A stretch of 64,000 nucleotides of DNA from Alphaproteobacteria bacterium (GTDB lineage: Bacteria; Pseudomonadota; Alphaproteobacteria; Rhizobiales; Xanthobacteraceae): positions 5,282,001-5,346,000 of the forward strand of contig JBBCGH010000001.1 in the NCBI GenBank assembly GCA_037200445.1. The letters are read 5' to 3'. A program made the position numbers and the translations under genes. Below, in pieces: positions 8,461 to 17,682 of the stretch. How positions within the stretch are numbered: position 1 is the stretch's first letter; the number at the start of each line of letters is the position of its first letter. The notes under the pieces were generated by a model. The model saw only the letters and a list, made by a program, of their open reading frames with translations. It was not told where the DNA came from and ran no database searches.

Positions 8461-9369
8461 GTGAGCGCCCCACGCCGGAATTCCTACAAGCGATCGCCCA
8501 AGTCACCATCCCGCGCGCGCGGGCGTGGCACGGTCCTGCGCACGTTCACATTCGACACCGTCACGCTCGACGGCGAAGGGCGCGTCATCGCGCGCCGTCG
8601 CGCCGACGCACAGCAGCTCATCCAGCGTCTCGGCAAGGACGTGACGTTGCATATGGTGCAAATCCCGGGCGGCACGTTCGTGATGGGCGCGCCTGACGGT
8701 GAGCCCGGAGCCAAGAGCTCGGAGCGTCCGCAACACCAGGTCACCGTGGCGCCGTTCTATCTCGGCAAGGTCCCGGTGACGCTCGATCAATGGCGCGCCG
8801 TCATGGGCGCGCGGCCCCCCGCGATGAAGATCGCCGAGGGCTCATTCAGGAAGAGCGGCCGGCAGCCGGCCGTGCGCGTGTCCTTCGACGAGGTGGAGGA
8901 GTTTTGCGCGCGGCTGTCGCGCAAAGCCCGCCGCATCTTCCGCCTGCCGACCGAGGCCGAGTGGGAATATGGCTGTCGCGCCGGCACGAGCAGCGCCTTT
9001 GCGTTCGGCCCGGCGATCACGCGCGATCTCGTGATCCACGGCGGCGAGGCGATCCGGCAAGGGTACGCGAACGGCACGCATGCAACCACGCGGCCCGTCG
9101 GCAGCCTGCGCGTCGCCAACGCGTTCGGCCTCTTCGACATGCACGGGCAGGTTTGGGAATGGTGCCAGGACTGGTGGCACGGCCACTATGAGAACGCGCC
9201 GGCGGATGCCCGCGCCTGGACCGGCGGCGGCGCCCTCCACACGCGCGTGCTGCGCGGCGGCTCATGGTATGCGGCGGCAGACTTGTGCCGCTCGGCCTCG
9301 CGCATGATGGGCGGCGAAACCGGCATCCGCAGCCGTCAGATCGGGCTGAGGGTAGCGATGGGGGTGTAG
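8461..9369 (+). CDS. Formylglycine-generating-enzyme-fold (SUMF1) protein lacking the first active-site cysteine
   Basis: A 302-residue protein with the FGE-sulfatase fold from about residue 65: IPGGTFVMG, FRLPTEAEWEYGCRAGT, NAFGLFDMHGQVWEWCQDWW and RVLRGGSWYAAADLCRSASR. True formylglycine-generating enzymes have two copper-binding cysteines in that last block; here only the second is present and the first is alanine, so it is probably not a canonical sulfatase activator. SUMF1-fold proteins also serve as ergothioneine- or pyoverdine-pathway enzymes and as non-catalytic domains. GTG 8461 is used, with a G-rich stretch (GGGGA) just before it. It begins about 20 bases after tRNA-Leu. No sulfatase gene is near. 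Confidence 0.82.
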   Translation: MSAPRRNSYKRSPKSPSRARGRGTVLRTFTFDTVTLDGEGRVIARRRADAQQLIQRLGKDVTLHMVQIPGGTFVMGAPDGEPGAKSSERPQHQVTVAPFYLGKVPVTLDQWRAVMGARPPAMKIAEGSFRKSGRQPAVRVSFDEVEEFCARLSRKARRIFRLPTEAEWEYGCRAGTSSAFAFGPAITRDLVIHGGEAIRQGYANGTHATTRPVGSLRVANAFGLFDMHGQVWEWCQDWWHGHYENAPADARAWTGGGALHTRVLRGGSWYAAADLCRSASRMMGGETGIRSRQIGLRVAMGV

Positions 9370-9378
9370 GGTGGCGCG

Positions 9379-10824
9379 CTACACCCCCCTGCTCCACACC
9401 GTCCACAGCAGGATCCGCAGGTCGAGCCACAGCGACCAGTTGTCGATGTAATAGAGGTCGTGGTCGACGCGCGCGCGCATCTTCTCGTCGGTGTCGGTCT
9501 CGCCGCGCAGCCCGTTCACCTGCGCCCAGCCGGTGATGCCGGGCAGCACGTTGTGGCGGCGCGCATAGAGCGCGATCTTCTGCTCGTATTCGCGGTTGTG
9601 CGAGAGCGCGTGCGGGCGCGGGCCGACCAGCGACATGTCGCCCTTGATCACGTTGATGAGCTGCGGCAGCTCGTCAACGTTCCACTTGCGGAGGAACGCC
9701 CCGAGCCGCGTGACGCGCGGGTCGTTGCGCCGCGCCTGGCGCACCACCTCGCCGTCGTCGAGCGTCGTCATGGTGCGGAACTTGATGATGCGGAATTCCT
9801 GCTGGTTGAAGCCGTAGCGCCGCTGGCGGAAGAACAGCGGGCGCCCGCTCTCGGCAAGGATCGCGAGCGCGGTCAGCACGAGCAGCGGCGAAAGCGCGAT
9901 CAGCACGCCGGCCGCCGCCGTCACGTCGAACAGGCGCTTCACCGTGCGTTCCGGCCAGTTGAGCGGCGCGCGCGTGAGCTGCAGGCTCGCCATGCGGCCG
10001 TGCTTGGCGATGCGCACATTGTCGAAGCGGTCGAGAATGCGCTCCGGCCCGAGATGGATCTCGACCGGCATCTTGAGGAATTCCTCCACGCACGAGTCGA
10101 TCGTGCCGGTCTCGGACCACGGCGTGACGATGTAGACCGCCTCGGGGTTGAGCGTGCGCGCGCTCTCGATCGCCTGGCGCAGGTCGTTTTCCAGCGCCGA
10201 GCGCCGTTCCTCGCGGGTGGAAAACGAGTCGAGCCGCGTCAGCGGCGCGGCGCCGACCATGTGCAGCCCGAAATTCCACGGCTGGTAGCGGCGCACGAAG
10301 CCGGAGATGTCCTCGCCGCTGCCGATCAGGAAGACGCGCTGCGCGGTGACGAGTCCGACCCGGGAGCCGAGGATCACCGAATGCACGACGGCGTAGCGCA
10401 TCACCAGGAGCGCCGGCAGGCCCGCGATATAGAACAGCACCATCGAGGCGCGCGAATAGTCCTCGATCAGGCGGGTCAGGAAGGCGAGCGCGAGCAGCGC
10501 CACGAAGGTGATGTTCCAGTAATTGAAGACGCGGCGCAGGTGCGGGCGAAACGCCAGATAGTGGGCGAGCTCGTATTCGCCCCGGAACAGGCCTGGCAGC
10601 ACGAACAGGCCGGCGGCGGTCGCGCCGACGCCGAGGAAATTGCGGATCGGCCCGACATCGCCGTAGATCGTCAGGTGATAGAGCGATCCCATCAGGATCG
10701 AGACGCCGAGGATCGCCAGCGCGTCGGCGAGCACGCTCACCACGCTCACGGTGTGACGCGCAAACGTCACCCAGCGGCGCGAAGGATGCGCCCCCACCAG
10801 TAACGAATGCGGCATGAATGTCAT
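9379..10824 (-). CDS. Undecaprenyl-phosphate sugar phosphotransferase (exopolysaccharide initiation)
   Basis: A 481-residue polytopic enzyme that moves a sugar-1-phosphate from a UDP-sugar to undecaprenyl phosphate, the first step of an exopolysaccharide repeat unit. The N-terminal half has four to five membrane helices and a Rossmann-like cytoplasmic region ([10 protein letters not shown]). The C-terminal catalytic domain begins with a membrane helix ([20 protein letters not shown]) and has [20 protein letters not shown] and the signature [20 protein letters not shown] followed by GPRP. The size fits the WcaJ/PssY-type family. No glycosyltransferases are adjacent; flippase and CelD-type genes lie far away in the window. 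A second in-frame ATG at 10815 is possible. Confidence 0.9.
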   Translation of the reverse strand: MTFMPHSLLVGAHPSRRWVTFARHTVSVVSVLADALAILGVSILMGSLYHLTIYGDVGPIRNFLGVGATAAGLFVLPGLFRGEYELAHYLAFRPHLRRVFNYWNITFVALLALAFLTRLIEDYSRASMVLFYIAGLPALLVMRYAVVHSVILGSRVGLVTAQRVFLIGSGEDISGFVRRYQPWNFGLHMVGAAPLTRLDSFSTREERRSALENDLRQAIESARTLNPEAVYIVTPWSETGTIDSCVEEFLKMPVEIHLGPERILDRFDNVRIAKHGRMASLQLTRAPLNWPERTVKRLFDVTAAAGVLIALSPLLVLTALAILAESGRPLFFRQRRYGFNQQEFRIIKFRTMTTLDDGEVVRQARRNDPRVTRLGAFLRKWNVDELPQLINVIKGDMSLVGPRPHALSHNREYEQKIALYARRHNVLPGITGWAQVNGLRGETDTDEKMRARVDHDLYYIDNWSLWLDLRILLWTVWSRGV

Positions 10825-11070
10825 GAACGCGCCTGTGCCGCCACGGCACAGCCTTTGGTGAACCCGGGGCTGAAGCGGCGAAATGCGTGCCAGCGCGGAT
10901 GCTGGAATTTTATGCTCCGCACAGGGTTAATGACGGTGGGTCATTGACCATTTCGGGGGCGGAGGCGAAGAGCCCTGCACGAGGGCGCCGGTTCGTTAAC
11001 GCGCGCCCGTTTAGGCACTCACTGCATGATCGTTTTCGGGACACATGAGCAGCGTAAGGAGACACGCGGA

Positions 11071-11424
11071 ATGACGGCGCGGCGTCTGTTTCGGGTCATC
11101 GCCTGGATCTCTGTCGGCGCGATCGTCGTGCTCTCGCTGGTCAGCCCATCGCTGCGTCCGGTTACGATCCTCCCGCACAACCTCGAGCATCTCGCGATCT
11201 TCGCCATCACAGGGCTGGCGCTCGGGCTCGGCTATCCGGGCCACTTGTGGCGTCACGCGGCGCTGCTGGTGGTGTTCGCGGGTGCGATCGAACTCGCGCA
11301 GTTCGTCACGCCGGGCCGCCATCCGCGGCTCATCGATTTCGTGGTGGATGCGGCGAGCGCCTGCGCGGGCGCCGTTCTGGCTGCGCTCATCGCGCGGACG
11401 CGCTTTGGCCTAGCCCGCGACTGA
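11071..11424 (+). CDS. VanZ-like small membrane protein
   Basis: A 117-residue protein with about four predicted membrane helices and VanZ-like features (NLEHLAIFAITGLALGL, IELAQ, DFVVDAASACAGAVLAAL). VanZ-type proteins have been linked to envelope and glycopeptide phenotypes, but the molecular role is not established. ATG 11071 has GGAG nine bases upstream and is preferred over an upstream in-frame ATG at 11026. The 3' end overlaps the convergent prepilin peptidase gene by 15 bases. The 246-base spacer upstream holds no gene. Confidence 0.75.
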   Translation: MTARRLFRVIAWISVGAIVVLSLVSPSLRPVTILPHNLEHLAIFAITGLALGLGYPGHLWRHAALLVVFAGAIELAQFVTPGRHPRLIDFVVDAASACAGAVLAALIARTRFGLARD

Positions 11425-12012
11425 CAGGAGCGTGACGTCGACGAGCCAGCCGAGCCAGATGCTCGGCGCCAGAAACAGCCCGAACGGAAATTTCAGCGCG
11501 GCGTTGAGCGGTTGCTTGCCCGCGTAGTGCCGCACGGCGAACACCGCGATGGCGGCGAGCGCCGCGATCTCGACCGCGATCGGCATCGCGAGCCAGGAGA
11601 GCCAGGCGCCGGCAACGCCGGCGAGCTTCACGTCGCCAAGCCCGATGCCATCGCGCCCGCGCAGGCGCCGGTAGCTTTCGCGCAGCGCAAGAAAAAGCAG
11701 CGCGAGCACGGCACCGCGCGTCAGCGCAAAGAACACTGCCTGCAGCGGTTGCGGGTCGGTCGTCGCCGCGTAGGCCAGCCCCAGCGCGAAGCCGGCAGCG
11801 GAGAGCTCGTTCGGAATGACGAAGTAGCGCGCATCGATCATCGCGATCGCGATCGCGATCAGCGCCAGCGCGGCGCCGAGAAAGCCCGGCAGTCCCGGCG
11901 CGGCAATCACGCTGGCGATGCAGGCCGCGACGGCCGCTGCCACGACCGCGCACGCCACAAGCGGCCGCTCCCGCCACCCCGCGAGACGGTCGACCACCGA
12001 GATCGGGGACAT
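11410..12012 (-). CDS. Prepilin peptidase (A24 family), short form, for the type II secretion system
   Basis: A 200-residue membrane aspartic peptidase that cleaves the leader of type IV pilin-like proteins. The two catalytic aspartates are Asp60 (MIDARYFVIPNE) and Asp127 (GLGDVKLAG). It has about six membrane helices. It lacks the N-terminal methyltransferase/zinc domain of classical PilD/GspO (usually 280-290 residues). The ATG at 12012 lies five bases past the gspD stop, so the two form a leftward operon. The expected substrates are the GFTL-type pseudopilins encoded at 17.7-20.6 kb. Confidence 0.88.
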   Translation of the reverse strand: MSPISVVDRLAGWRERPLVACAVVAAAVAACIASVIAAPGLPGFLGAALALIAIAIAMIDARYFVIPNELSAAGFALGLAYAATTDPQPLQAVFFALTRGAVLALLFLALRESYRRLRGRDGIGLGDVKLAGVAGAWLSWLAMPIAVEIAALAAIAVFAVRHYAGKQPLNAALKFPFGLFLAPSIWLGWLVDVTLLSVAG

Positions 12013-12016
12013 CGGG

Positions 12017-14374
12017 CTATTTCTGCATGAAGCGCGGATCGGAGGTGCCGATCCGCCCTTGCAGCTTGGTGCGCATCTCCTCGGCGATGCGCATCGCATC
12101 GACACCGTCGCGGATGATCTGCGGCCGGATGAAGATGATCAGCTCGGTGCGCTGCTTGGACTTGTTGGTGTTGCCGAGCAGATTGCCGATGGGGAGCTGA
12201 TCGATGAGCGGAAGGCCGGTGCGCTCCTTGTCGGAGCGCTCGCTGATCAGCCCGGCGAGCAGTACGGTCTGGCCGCTGGCGACCGCGATCGAGCTTTTCA
12301 CCCGCCGCTGCGAAACGGTGGGCGTCAGGCTGCCGGCGCTGCCCGCCGCGACGTTGGAAATTTCCTGTTCGATGTCGAGCAACACGTTGCCGTTGGCGTT
12401 GATGCGCGGCACGACGCGCAGGATCACGCCGGTGTTGCGGTAGTCGATCGTGTTTACGACCGGCGCGCCGGTGCCGGTCAGCACGGTGGCGCTGGCGGTC
12501 GCGACCGGCACCTGATCGCCGACCTGGAGCGTCGCGACCTGGTTGTCGAGCACGACGACCGATGGCGTCGACAGCACCTTCACGTCGGACACGGTGCGCA
12601 GCGCATTCAGGATCAGGTTCGGCTGCAGTTCCGGGCCGAGCAGGAAATTGAAGCCCGGCAACGAGCGCGCGAGAACTGCGGTGCCGGCGGTGACCAGCGC
12701 GGAGCCCTTGTCCGGATGCGCGCCGACGTCCTGGCTCGAGAGGTAGGCCTGCACGCCGTAGTTCAGGTTCTCGTTGAGCGTGATCTCGGCGATGGTCGCG
12801 TCGATGCCGACCTGGAGCTGCGGCCGGTCGAGCTGGCGCAGCGTCTGTTCGATGATCCGGTAGCTTTCCTGATTGGCGTAGATCAGCAGCGTGTTGTTGA
12901 CCGCGTCGGCGGTGATGCGCACGCCCGGCAGGATCGCGCCCGACTGGTCGCGGCCCCCGCCAAAGCCACCACCCGCCCCAAAGGCGCCGGTGCCGGGAGC
13001 CTGGCGTCCGAACGGTCCGCTGCGGCTCGCCACGACGTCGTTCGGGCTTGAGTTTCCAAAAGTGCCACTGCCGGCGCCGCCGGCACCGCCGCCCTGTCCG
13101 CCGATGCCGACGATCGGGCTGGTCGTCCCGCTCAGCGTCGAATTGGAGGCCCCACCCGGGGCATTGCGCGCGCCCGGGATCTGCAAGCCGCTCTGCTGGC
13201 CCATTTGGGTCGTGCTGGTGGCGACGCCCGAGCCCGGCGCGATCTGATTGGTAGCGCTGTCGACGAGGCCGCGCCCACCACCGCCGCCGCCGAAGATATC
13301 GTTGAGCAACACCGCCATTTGGCGCGCGTCGCCATAGCGCACCTGGTAGACCTTCACGCCGGTCGCCGCGGAATCGGACTTGTCGAGCCGCGCGATCCAG
13401 GTGGCCGCGGTCTTGAGCAGCGCCGGCTTGCTCGAAATGACCATCACGGCATTGAGCCGCGCGATCGGCTGCAGCTTGACGAGGCTCTGGCTCAAGCCGC
13501 CCTCGCCCGAGTCCATGATGCGCTCGAGCTCTCCGATGATCGGCTCCGGCGTGGAGTTGCGCACCGGATAGATGCCGACCGACTGTCCGCGCATCCAGTC
13601 GGCGTCGAAGCTCATCACCGTTTCGACCGCATTGCGACGGTCCGCGCCGCTGCCCTGCACCACGACGATATTGCGTTGCGGATCGACCCGCACGCTGCCG
13701 GGCTTGACGGCGAAGCTGTCGAGCAGTTTCCCAAGCGTGGCGGCCGAAACGTACTGCAGCGGAACGACCGTGATGCCGAAGCCGGGCTCTCCGCGCGCCG
13801 CCGTATCGACGGTGCCGGCACCGACCGCATCGTTCGCCGGCATGATGACGTAGCCGCGCTTGTCCTTCACCAGCGCGGCGCCGCTCATGCGCAGTGCGCT
13901 TTCGAGCACGTACAACAGATCGCCCTTCGGCACCGGGCGCCCGGAGGCGAGCGTGATCGTGCCCTGGACGCGCGGATCGATCAGGTAGCCGAGCTGCAGG
14001 ATGTCACCGAGCACGACCTTGGCGACGCCGGTGACCGGCGTGTTCTCGAAGTTGAGCTCATAGCCCTCGCCGCCGGGCGCCTGCTGCGCGCCGACGATGT
14101 TCGAGACGTCGCGCGGCTGCGCGCCCTCGCCGAGGTAGGTCTGCGCTCCAGCCGCCTGCCCGCGTCCCGTCGTGGTGGTCCCGGTCGGCGCCGGAAAACG
14201 CGGCAGCAGATCGACCGAGCGAATCTTGTCGAAGACGTCGGGTTCGCGGCGCTGATCTTCGTTGGAGAGGACGTTGCAGGCTGCGGTTGCGGCGGCGATG
14301 AGGCAGACCGAAAGCACCACCCGCCCGCGCGACACGGATTGCCAACGCCGCCGCGACGACCGGATACTACGCAC
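12017..14374 (-). CDS. gspD: Type II secretion system secretin
   Basis: A 785-residue outer-membrane secretin. The N-terminus is a basic, hydrophobic signal with a lipobox-like TAAC (Cys33), suggesting a lipoprotein, though the -3 residue is threonine. N-domains follow (YELNFENTPVTGVAKVVLGD, then several ring-building repeats). A long Gly/Ser/Asn-rich insertion lies at about 370-490 (GGGGGGRGL to GFGGGRDQSG). The C-terminal secretin domain includes VLSTPSVVVLDNQVATLQVG, YRNTGVILRVVPRI and GQTVLLAGLI. The start is GTG 14374 behind a GGGTGGG ribosome site. It is divergent from gspE across a 183-base promoter region and followed by the prepilin peptidase gene. Confidence 0.95.
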   Translation of the reverse strand: MRSIRSSRRRWQSVSRGRVVLSVCLIAAATAACNVLSNEDQRREPDVFDKIRSVDLLPRFPAPTGTTTTGRGQAAGAQTYLGEGAQPRDVSNIVGAQQAPGGEGYELNFENTPVTGVAKVVLGDILQLGYLIDPRVQGTITLASGRPVPKGDLLYVLESALRMSGAALVKDKRGYVIMPANDAVGAGTVDTAARGEPGFGITVVPLQYVSAATLGKLLDSFAVKPGSVRVDPQRNIVVVQGSGADRRNAVETVMSFDADWMRGQSVGIYPVRNSTPEPIIGELERIMDSGEGGLSQSLVKLQPIARLNAVMVISSKPALLKTAATWIARLDKSDSAATGVKVYQVRYGDARQMAVLLNDIFGGGGGGRGLVDSATNQIAPGSGVATSTTQMGQQSGLQIPGARNAPGGASNSTLSGTTSPIVGIGGQGGGAGGAGSGTFGNSSPNDVVASRSGPFGRQAPGTGAFGAGGGFGGGRDQSGAILPGVRITADAVNNTLLIYANQESYRIIEQTLRQLDRPQLQVGIDATIAEITLNENLNYGVQAYLSSQDVGAHPDKGSALVTAGTAVLARSLPGFNFLLGPELQPNLILNALRTVSDVKVLSTPSVVVLDNQVATLQVGDQVPVATASATVLTGTGAPVVNTIDYRNTGVILRVVPRINANGNVLLDIEQEISNVAAGSAGSLTPTVSQRRVKSSIAVASGQTVLLAGLISERSDKERTGLPLIDQLPIGNLLGNTNKSKQRTELIIFIRPQIIRDGVDAMRIAEEMRTKLQGRIGTSDPRFMQK

Positions 14375-14450
14375 TAGCCCACCCGACAGAAATCAGCGCG
14401 GCAATGTCCGGGTAACTCGTTGTTTTATAACGCAGAGTTGCCGCGAGAAT

Positions 14451-14478
14451 TTGACACCGTTTCTCATTGTATGATAAA
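14451..14478 (+). promoter_or_regulatory. Promoter for the gspE operon
   Basis: A perfect TTGACA (14451-14456), 16 bases, then GATAAA(T) at 14473-14478, in an unusually A/T-rich stretch between the divergent gspD and gspE genes. On the opposite strand a TATAAA (14429-14424) could be the -10 box for gspD, without a clear -35 partner. Confidence 0.6.
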
Positions 14479-14557
14479 TATTGGGGGGTCTGTCAAGCTG
14501 CGAAATCTATTGGAAGTACAGTGAAAACATGGACTATTTCGGTGCCGGGTGCCGTCC

Positions 14558-16246
14558 ATGACTACAAATGTCCTAGATGAATTTGCGCAATACTTAACGG
14601 GGCGGCACATCAATGCTGCGGCCTTACTGGCGAAACTCAATTCCGGTAGCCGGCGGGCGGACGACAAGACCCTGCGAGACCTTTACGAGGCGAGCGACCT
14701 GTCGGCGAATGACTTCGCCGAGGAGGTGGCGGCCTTCTACCGCCTGCCCCGGATCGCGTTGCCGCAGCTCGTCGCTGCACAACCTTTGACGGCAAAGTTC
14801 TCCCGCCGTTTCCTGCGCGAGACGCTGGTCTTTCCCTATCAGGGCGCGGCGGGGAGCTGCCGCCTGGTGCTGGCCGACCCCTCCGACGAGGCGGCCGTGC
14901 GTGCCGCCGAGATCGTGCTCGGGCGGTCCGTTGAGATCGAAATTGGCTCCTACGAGGACATCGCGACCGTCCTCACCAAGCGCCTCGGCGAAGACGACGA
15001 GGCGTCCGCCGACGGCGAGGAATCGGCTACCGCGCGTGACGACGACGACGTCGAAAGCTTGCGCGACCTGGCGAGCGGCGCGCCGGTCGTGCGCGCCGTC
15101 AACGATCTGCTCGAGCGCGCCATGGAGCTGCGCGCAACCGACATCCACATCGAGCCGTTCCGCACCGGGCTCGTGGTGCGCATGCGCGTCGACGGCCTGC
15201 TGCGCGCTGTGCCGACGCCCTCGGGCGTGCTGCCGGCCGCGCTGATCTCGCGCATCAAGATTCTCGCCGGCCTCAACATCGCGGAGCGGCGCCTGCCGCA
15301 AGATGGCGCGGCGCGGGTGCGCGTCGCGCGCGCCGAATTCGACGTACGCGTCGCCACCATGCCGACGCAATACGGCGAGTCGGCGGTGATCCGCCTGTTG
15401 CCCCGCGACCGCGGCCTCCTGGAAATCGGCAAGCTCGGCCTGCTGGCGGAAGACGAAGCGCTGCTGCGGCGCGCGCTGATGCTGCCGCACGGCATGATCG
15501 TGATCACCGGCCCGACCGGCTCGGGCAAGACCACGACGCTCGCCACCATGCTGTCGATCCTCAACGAATCGACGCGCAAGATCCTCACCATCGAGGACCC
15601 GGTCGAATACGAGATCCATGGCGTCAACCAGAGCCAGGTGAAACCCTCGATCGGGCTCACCTTCTCGAACGCATTGCGCGCCTTCGTGCGCCAAGACCCC
15701 GACGTGATCATGGTCGGCGAGATCCGCGATAGCGAGACCGCCAACATCGCGATCCACGCCGCGCTCACCGGCCATCTGGTGCTCACCACGCTGCACACCG
15801 AGACGGCGGCGGCCGCCGTGCCGCGCCTGCTCGACCTCGGCGTGGAAGGGTTCCTGCTCAAATCCACCTTGCGCGCCGTGATCGCGCAGCGCCTCGTGCG
15901 CATCCTGTGCGACCGCTGCCGCGTGCAGAAGCGGCTCACGCCGGGCGATCTCGCCGCCGATCCGCGCTACGGGATGCTCGGTTTCGTGGTGGGCGACTCC
16001 GTGTGCGAACCCGCCGGCTGCGAGCGCTGTGGCGGCACCGGCTATCGCGGCCGCTCCGGCGTGTTCGAATGCCTGGAGATGACCGAGCCGGTGCGCAAGC
16101 TGATCACGGCGAATACCGACACGGGCGTGGTCGAGGAGGCGGCGGTGCAAGCCGGCATGACCACGATGATCGACGATGCGGTCGCCAAATGCCGCGCGGG
16201 TGTCACCTCGGCGGCCGAAGTGCTGCGCGTGACGACGGTGAGGTAG
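14558..16246 (+). CDS. gspE: Type II secretion system ATPase
   Basis: A 562-residue cytoplasmic ATPase that powers pseudopilus assembly. It has an N1E-type domain (about 1-140), an acidic linker (GEDDEASADGEE), an N2E domain (RATDIHIEPF), Walker A GPTGSGKTTT (about 318-327), an Asp box (ILTIEDPVEYE), Walker B (DPDVIMVGEIRD) and His boxes (LTTLHT). A zinc-binding CM domain has CDRC and CERCGGTGYRGRSGV. I use ATG 14558; a GTG at 14549 would add three residues. It leads the rightward T2SS operon, but a 224-base repeat-filled gap separates it from gspF. Confidence 0.95.
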   Translation: MTTNVLDEFAQYLTGRHINAAALLAKLNSGSRRADDKTLRDLYEASDLSANDFAEEVAAFYRLPRIALPQLVAAQPLTAKFSRRFLRETLVFPYQGAAGSCRLVLADPSDEAAVRAAEIVLGRSVEIEIGSYEDIATVLTKRLGEDDEASADGEESATARDDDDVESLRDLASGAPVVRAVNDLLERAMELRATDIHIEPFRTGLVVRMRVDGLLRAVPTPSGVLPAALISRIKILAGLNIAERRLPQDGAARVRVARAEFDVRVATMPTQYGESAVIRLLPRDRGLLEIGKLGLLAEDEALLRRALMLPHGMIVITGPTGSGKTTTLATMLSILNESTRKILTIEDPVEYEIHGVNQSQVKPSIGLTFSNALRAFVRQDPDVIMVGEIRDSETANIAIHAALTGHLVLTTLHTETAAAAVPRLLDLGVEGFLLKSTLRAVIAQRLVRILCDRCRVQKRLTPGDLAADPRYGMLGFVVGDSVCEPAGCERCGGTGYRGRSGVFECLEMTEPVRKLITANTDTGVVEEAAVQAGMTTMIDDAVAKCRAGVTSAAEVLRVTTVR

Positions 16247-16284
16247 CGCAGTCGTGCCAAAGGAACTCGGCGTTCGCCACTTTT

Positions 16285-16419
16285 GCCCTCTCCCCTTGTG
16301 GGAGAGGGCATCGCTGGCGGTTCAGCGAGCCCGGATGGGTGAGGGGTCAAAGGCGAGACCCCTCACCCGTCGGTCCGTGTTGAATCTCGGAGTTGCCCTC
16401 TCCCACAAGGGGAGAGGGC
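16285..16419. repeat. Nested perfect inverted repeat between gspE and gspF (family R2)
   Basis: The outer arms, 16285-16309 and 16395-16419, are a perfect 25-base inverted repeat (CCCTCTCCCCTTGTGGGAGA core); each arm is itself nearly palindromic. Inside lies a perfect 12-base stem, GGGTGAGGGGTC (16337-16348) with GACCCCTCACCC (16357-16368). This class of CCCTCTCCC repeat is common in Hyphomicrobiales intergenic DNA. It interrupts an otherwise tightly packed operon. Confidence 0.9.
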
Positions 16420-16470
16420 GCAGTAACATCGGCCGCGAGGGCGGCACGATCGTGTTCGCGGACATCTGAC

Positions 16471-17682
16471 GTGCCCAACTATCGCTACAAGGCGATTACC
16501 CAGGCCGGCGAGATCGTCACCGGCTCGATCGCGGCGCCGACGGCCTCGGAGGTGGCGCGCCGCATCGAGTATCTCGGCCTCGTGCCGGTCGACACCGTCA
16601 CCGAGGAGCGCGCCGAGAGCGCGGAGAGCTTCTTCACGCTGACGCAGCGTGCGAAGCGCGAGGACGTGACCGTCTTCTCGCTCGATCTCGCGCTGCTCCT
16701 GAAGGCCGGCGCGCGGCTCGACGATGCCCTGGAACTGCTCTCGGGCGATTCCGACGTCGGTGGCCTGCGCCGCACGGTCGCGAAGATCCGCGCCGCGATT
16801 CTGTCGGGCGAGAGCTTCGGCGAGGCGCTGACGCGCCACCCGTCCCTGTTCCCGCCGATGTATGTCGCGCTGGTGCGGGTCGGCGAAGCGTCCGGCTCGC
16901 TCGGCGAAATCCTCGAAGTGCTCGCCGCCGAGCGCGCGCGCTCCGAAGGCCTTCGCCGCAAGCTCGGCGACGCGCTGCGCTACCCGGCCTTCGTGCTGAT
17001 GGCGGCCGTGTGCGTGTTGTTGTTCTTCTTGCTGTTCGTGCTGCCGCAGTTCGCCTCGGTGCTGCGCGACTTCAACGCCAAGCTCGATCCGATCGTGATG
17101 ATATTCATCTCGATGTCGGAGTTCCTGCGCGCGAACGGCACCGTGCTCGCCGTCTCGCTTGCGCTCTTCGTTGCGGCCTTCTGGCTGATGCTGCGCCGTC
17201 CGGCGACGCGCGCCGCGATCGTGACGCAGCTCTCGCGCCTGCCCTTGATCAAGCCGATTCTCACCTATCACCGCACCACTTTGTTTTGCCGCAATCTCGG
17301 CGTCCTGCTTGCGAGCGCCGTGCCGCTGACGACGACGCTGCGCATCCTGGTGGACATGATGGCGACGACGAGCGACCGCACGGTCTGGACGCGCATGGTC
17401 GAGCGCGTCCGCCATGGCGGCAAATTGTCGGATGCGCTCACCGACACGGCGGCGCTCCCGACGATGGCGGTACGCATGCTGCGGCTCGGCGAGGAGACCG
17501 GCCAGTTGCCGATGCTCGCGGGGCGCGTCGCGGAATTCTACGAGGCGAAGCTGCAGCGCAGCCTCGACCGCATCGTCGGCATCGCGGGCCCGGTCGCGAT
17601 CATCGCCATTTCGATCATCGTCGGCGGGCTCATCGTGTCGGTGATGACCTCGCTCCTCTCCGTCAGCCAGATCATCGGATGA
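16471..17682 (+). CDS. gspF: Type II secretion system inner-membrane platform protein
   Basis: A 403-residue polytopic platform protein that couples the GspE ATPase to pseudopilus growth. It starts VPNYRYKAITQAGEIVTG, has two T2SF domains (about 70-190 and 270-395; PPMYVALVRVGEASGSLGEI and its weaker repeat MLRLGEETGQLPMLAGRV) and three hydrophobic segments. The start is GTG 16471, just past the repeat block; an upstream extension would be encoded by the repeat. The ribosome site is weak. Its TGA overlaps the ATG of gspG. Confidence 0.95.
   Translation: MPNYRYKAITQAGEIVTGSIAAPTASEVARRIEYLGLVPVDTVTEERAESAESFFTLTQRAKREDVTVFSLDLALLLKAGARLDDALELLSGDSDVGGLRRTVAKIRAAILSGESFGEALTRHPSLFPPMYVALVRVGEASGSLGEILEVLAAERARSEGLRRKLGDALRYPAFVLMAAVCVLLFFLLFVLPQFASVLRDFNAKLDPIVMIFISMSEFLRANGTVLAVSLALFVAAFWLMLRRPATRAAIVTQLSRLPLIKPILTYHRTTLFCRNLGVLLASAVPLTTTLRILVDMMATTSDRTVWTRMVERVRHGGKLSDALTDTAALPTMAVRMLRLGEETGQLPMLAGRVAEFYEAKLQRSLDRIVGIAGPVAIIAISIIVGGLIVSVMTSLLSVSQIIG

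Noticed and set aside
10929-10945. AATGAC-GGTGG-GTCATT as an operator upstream of the sugar transferase and VanZ-like genes
   Set aside because: Only six-base arms and no supporting promoter boxes; expected by chance at this scale.
14624-16150. 508-codon open frame antisense to gspE
   Set aside because: Shadow of GspE, whose Walker and zinc motifs are unmistakable.
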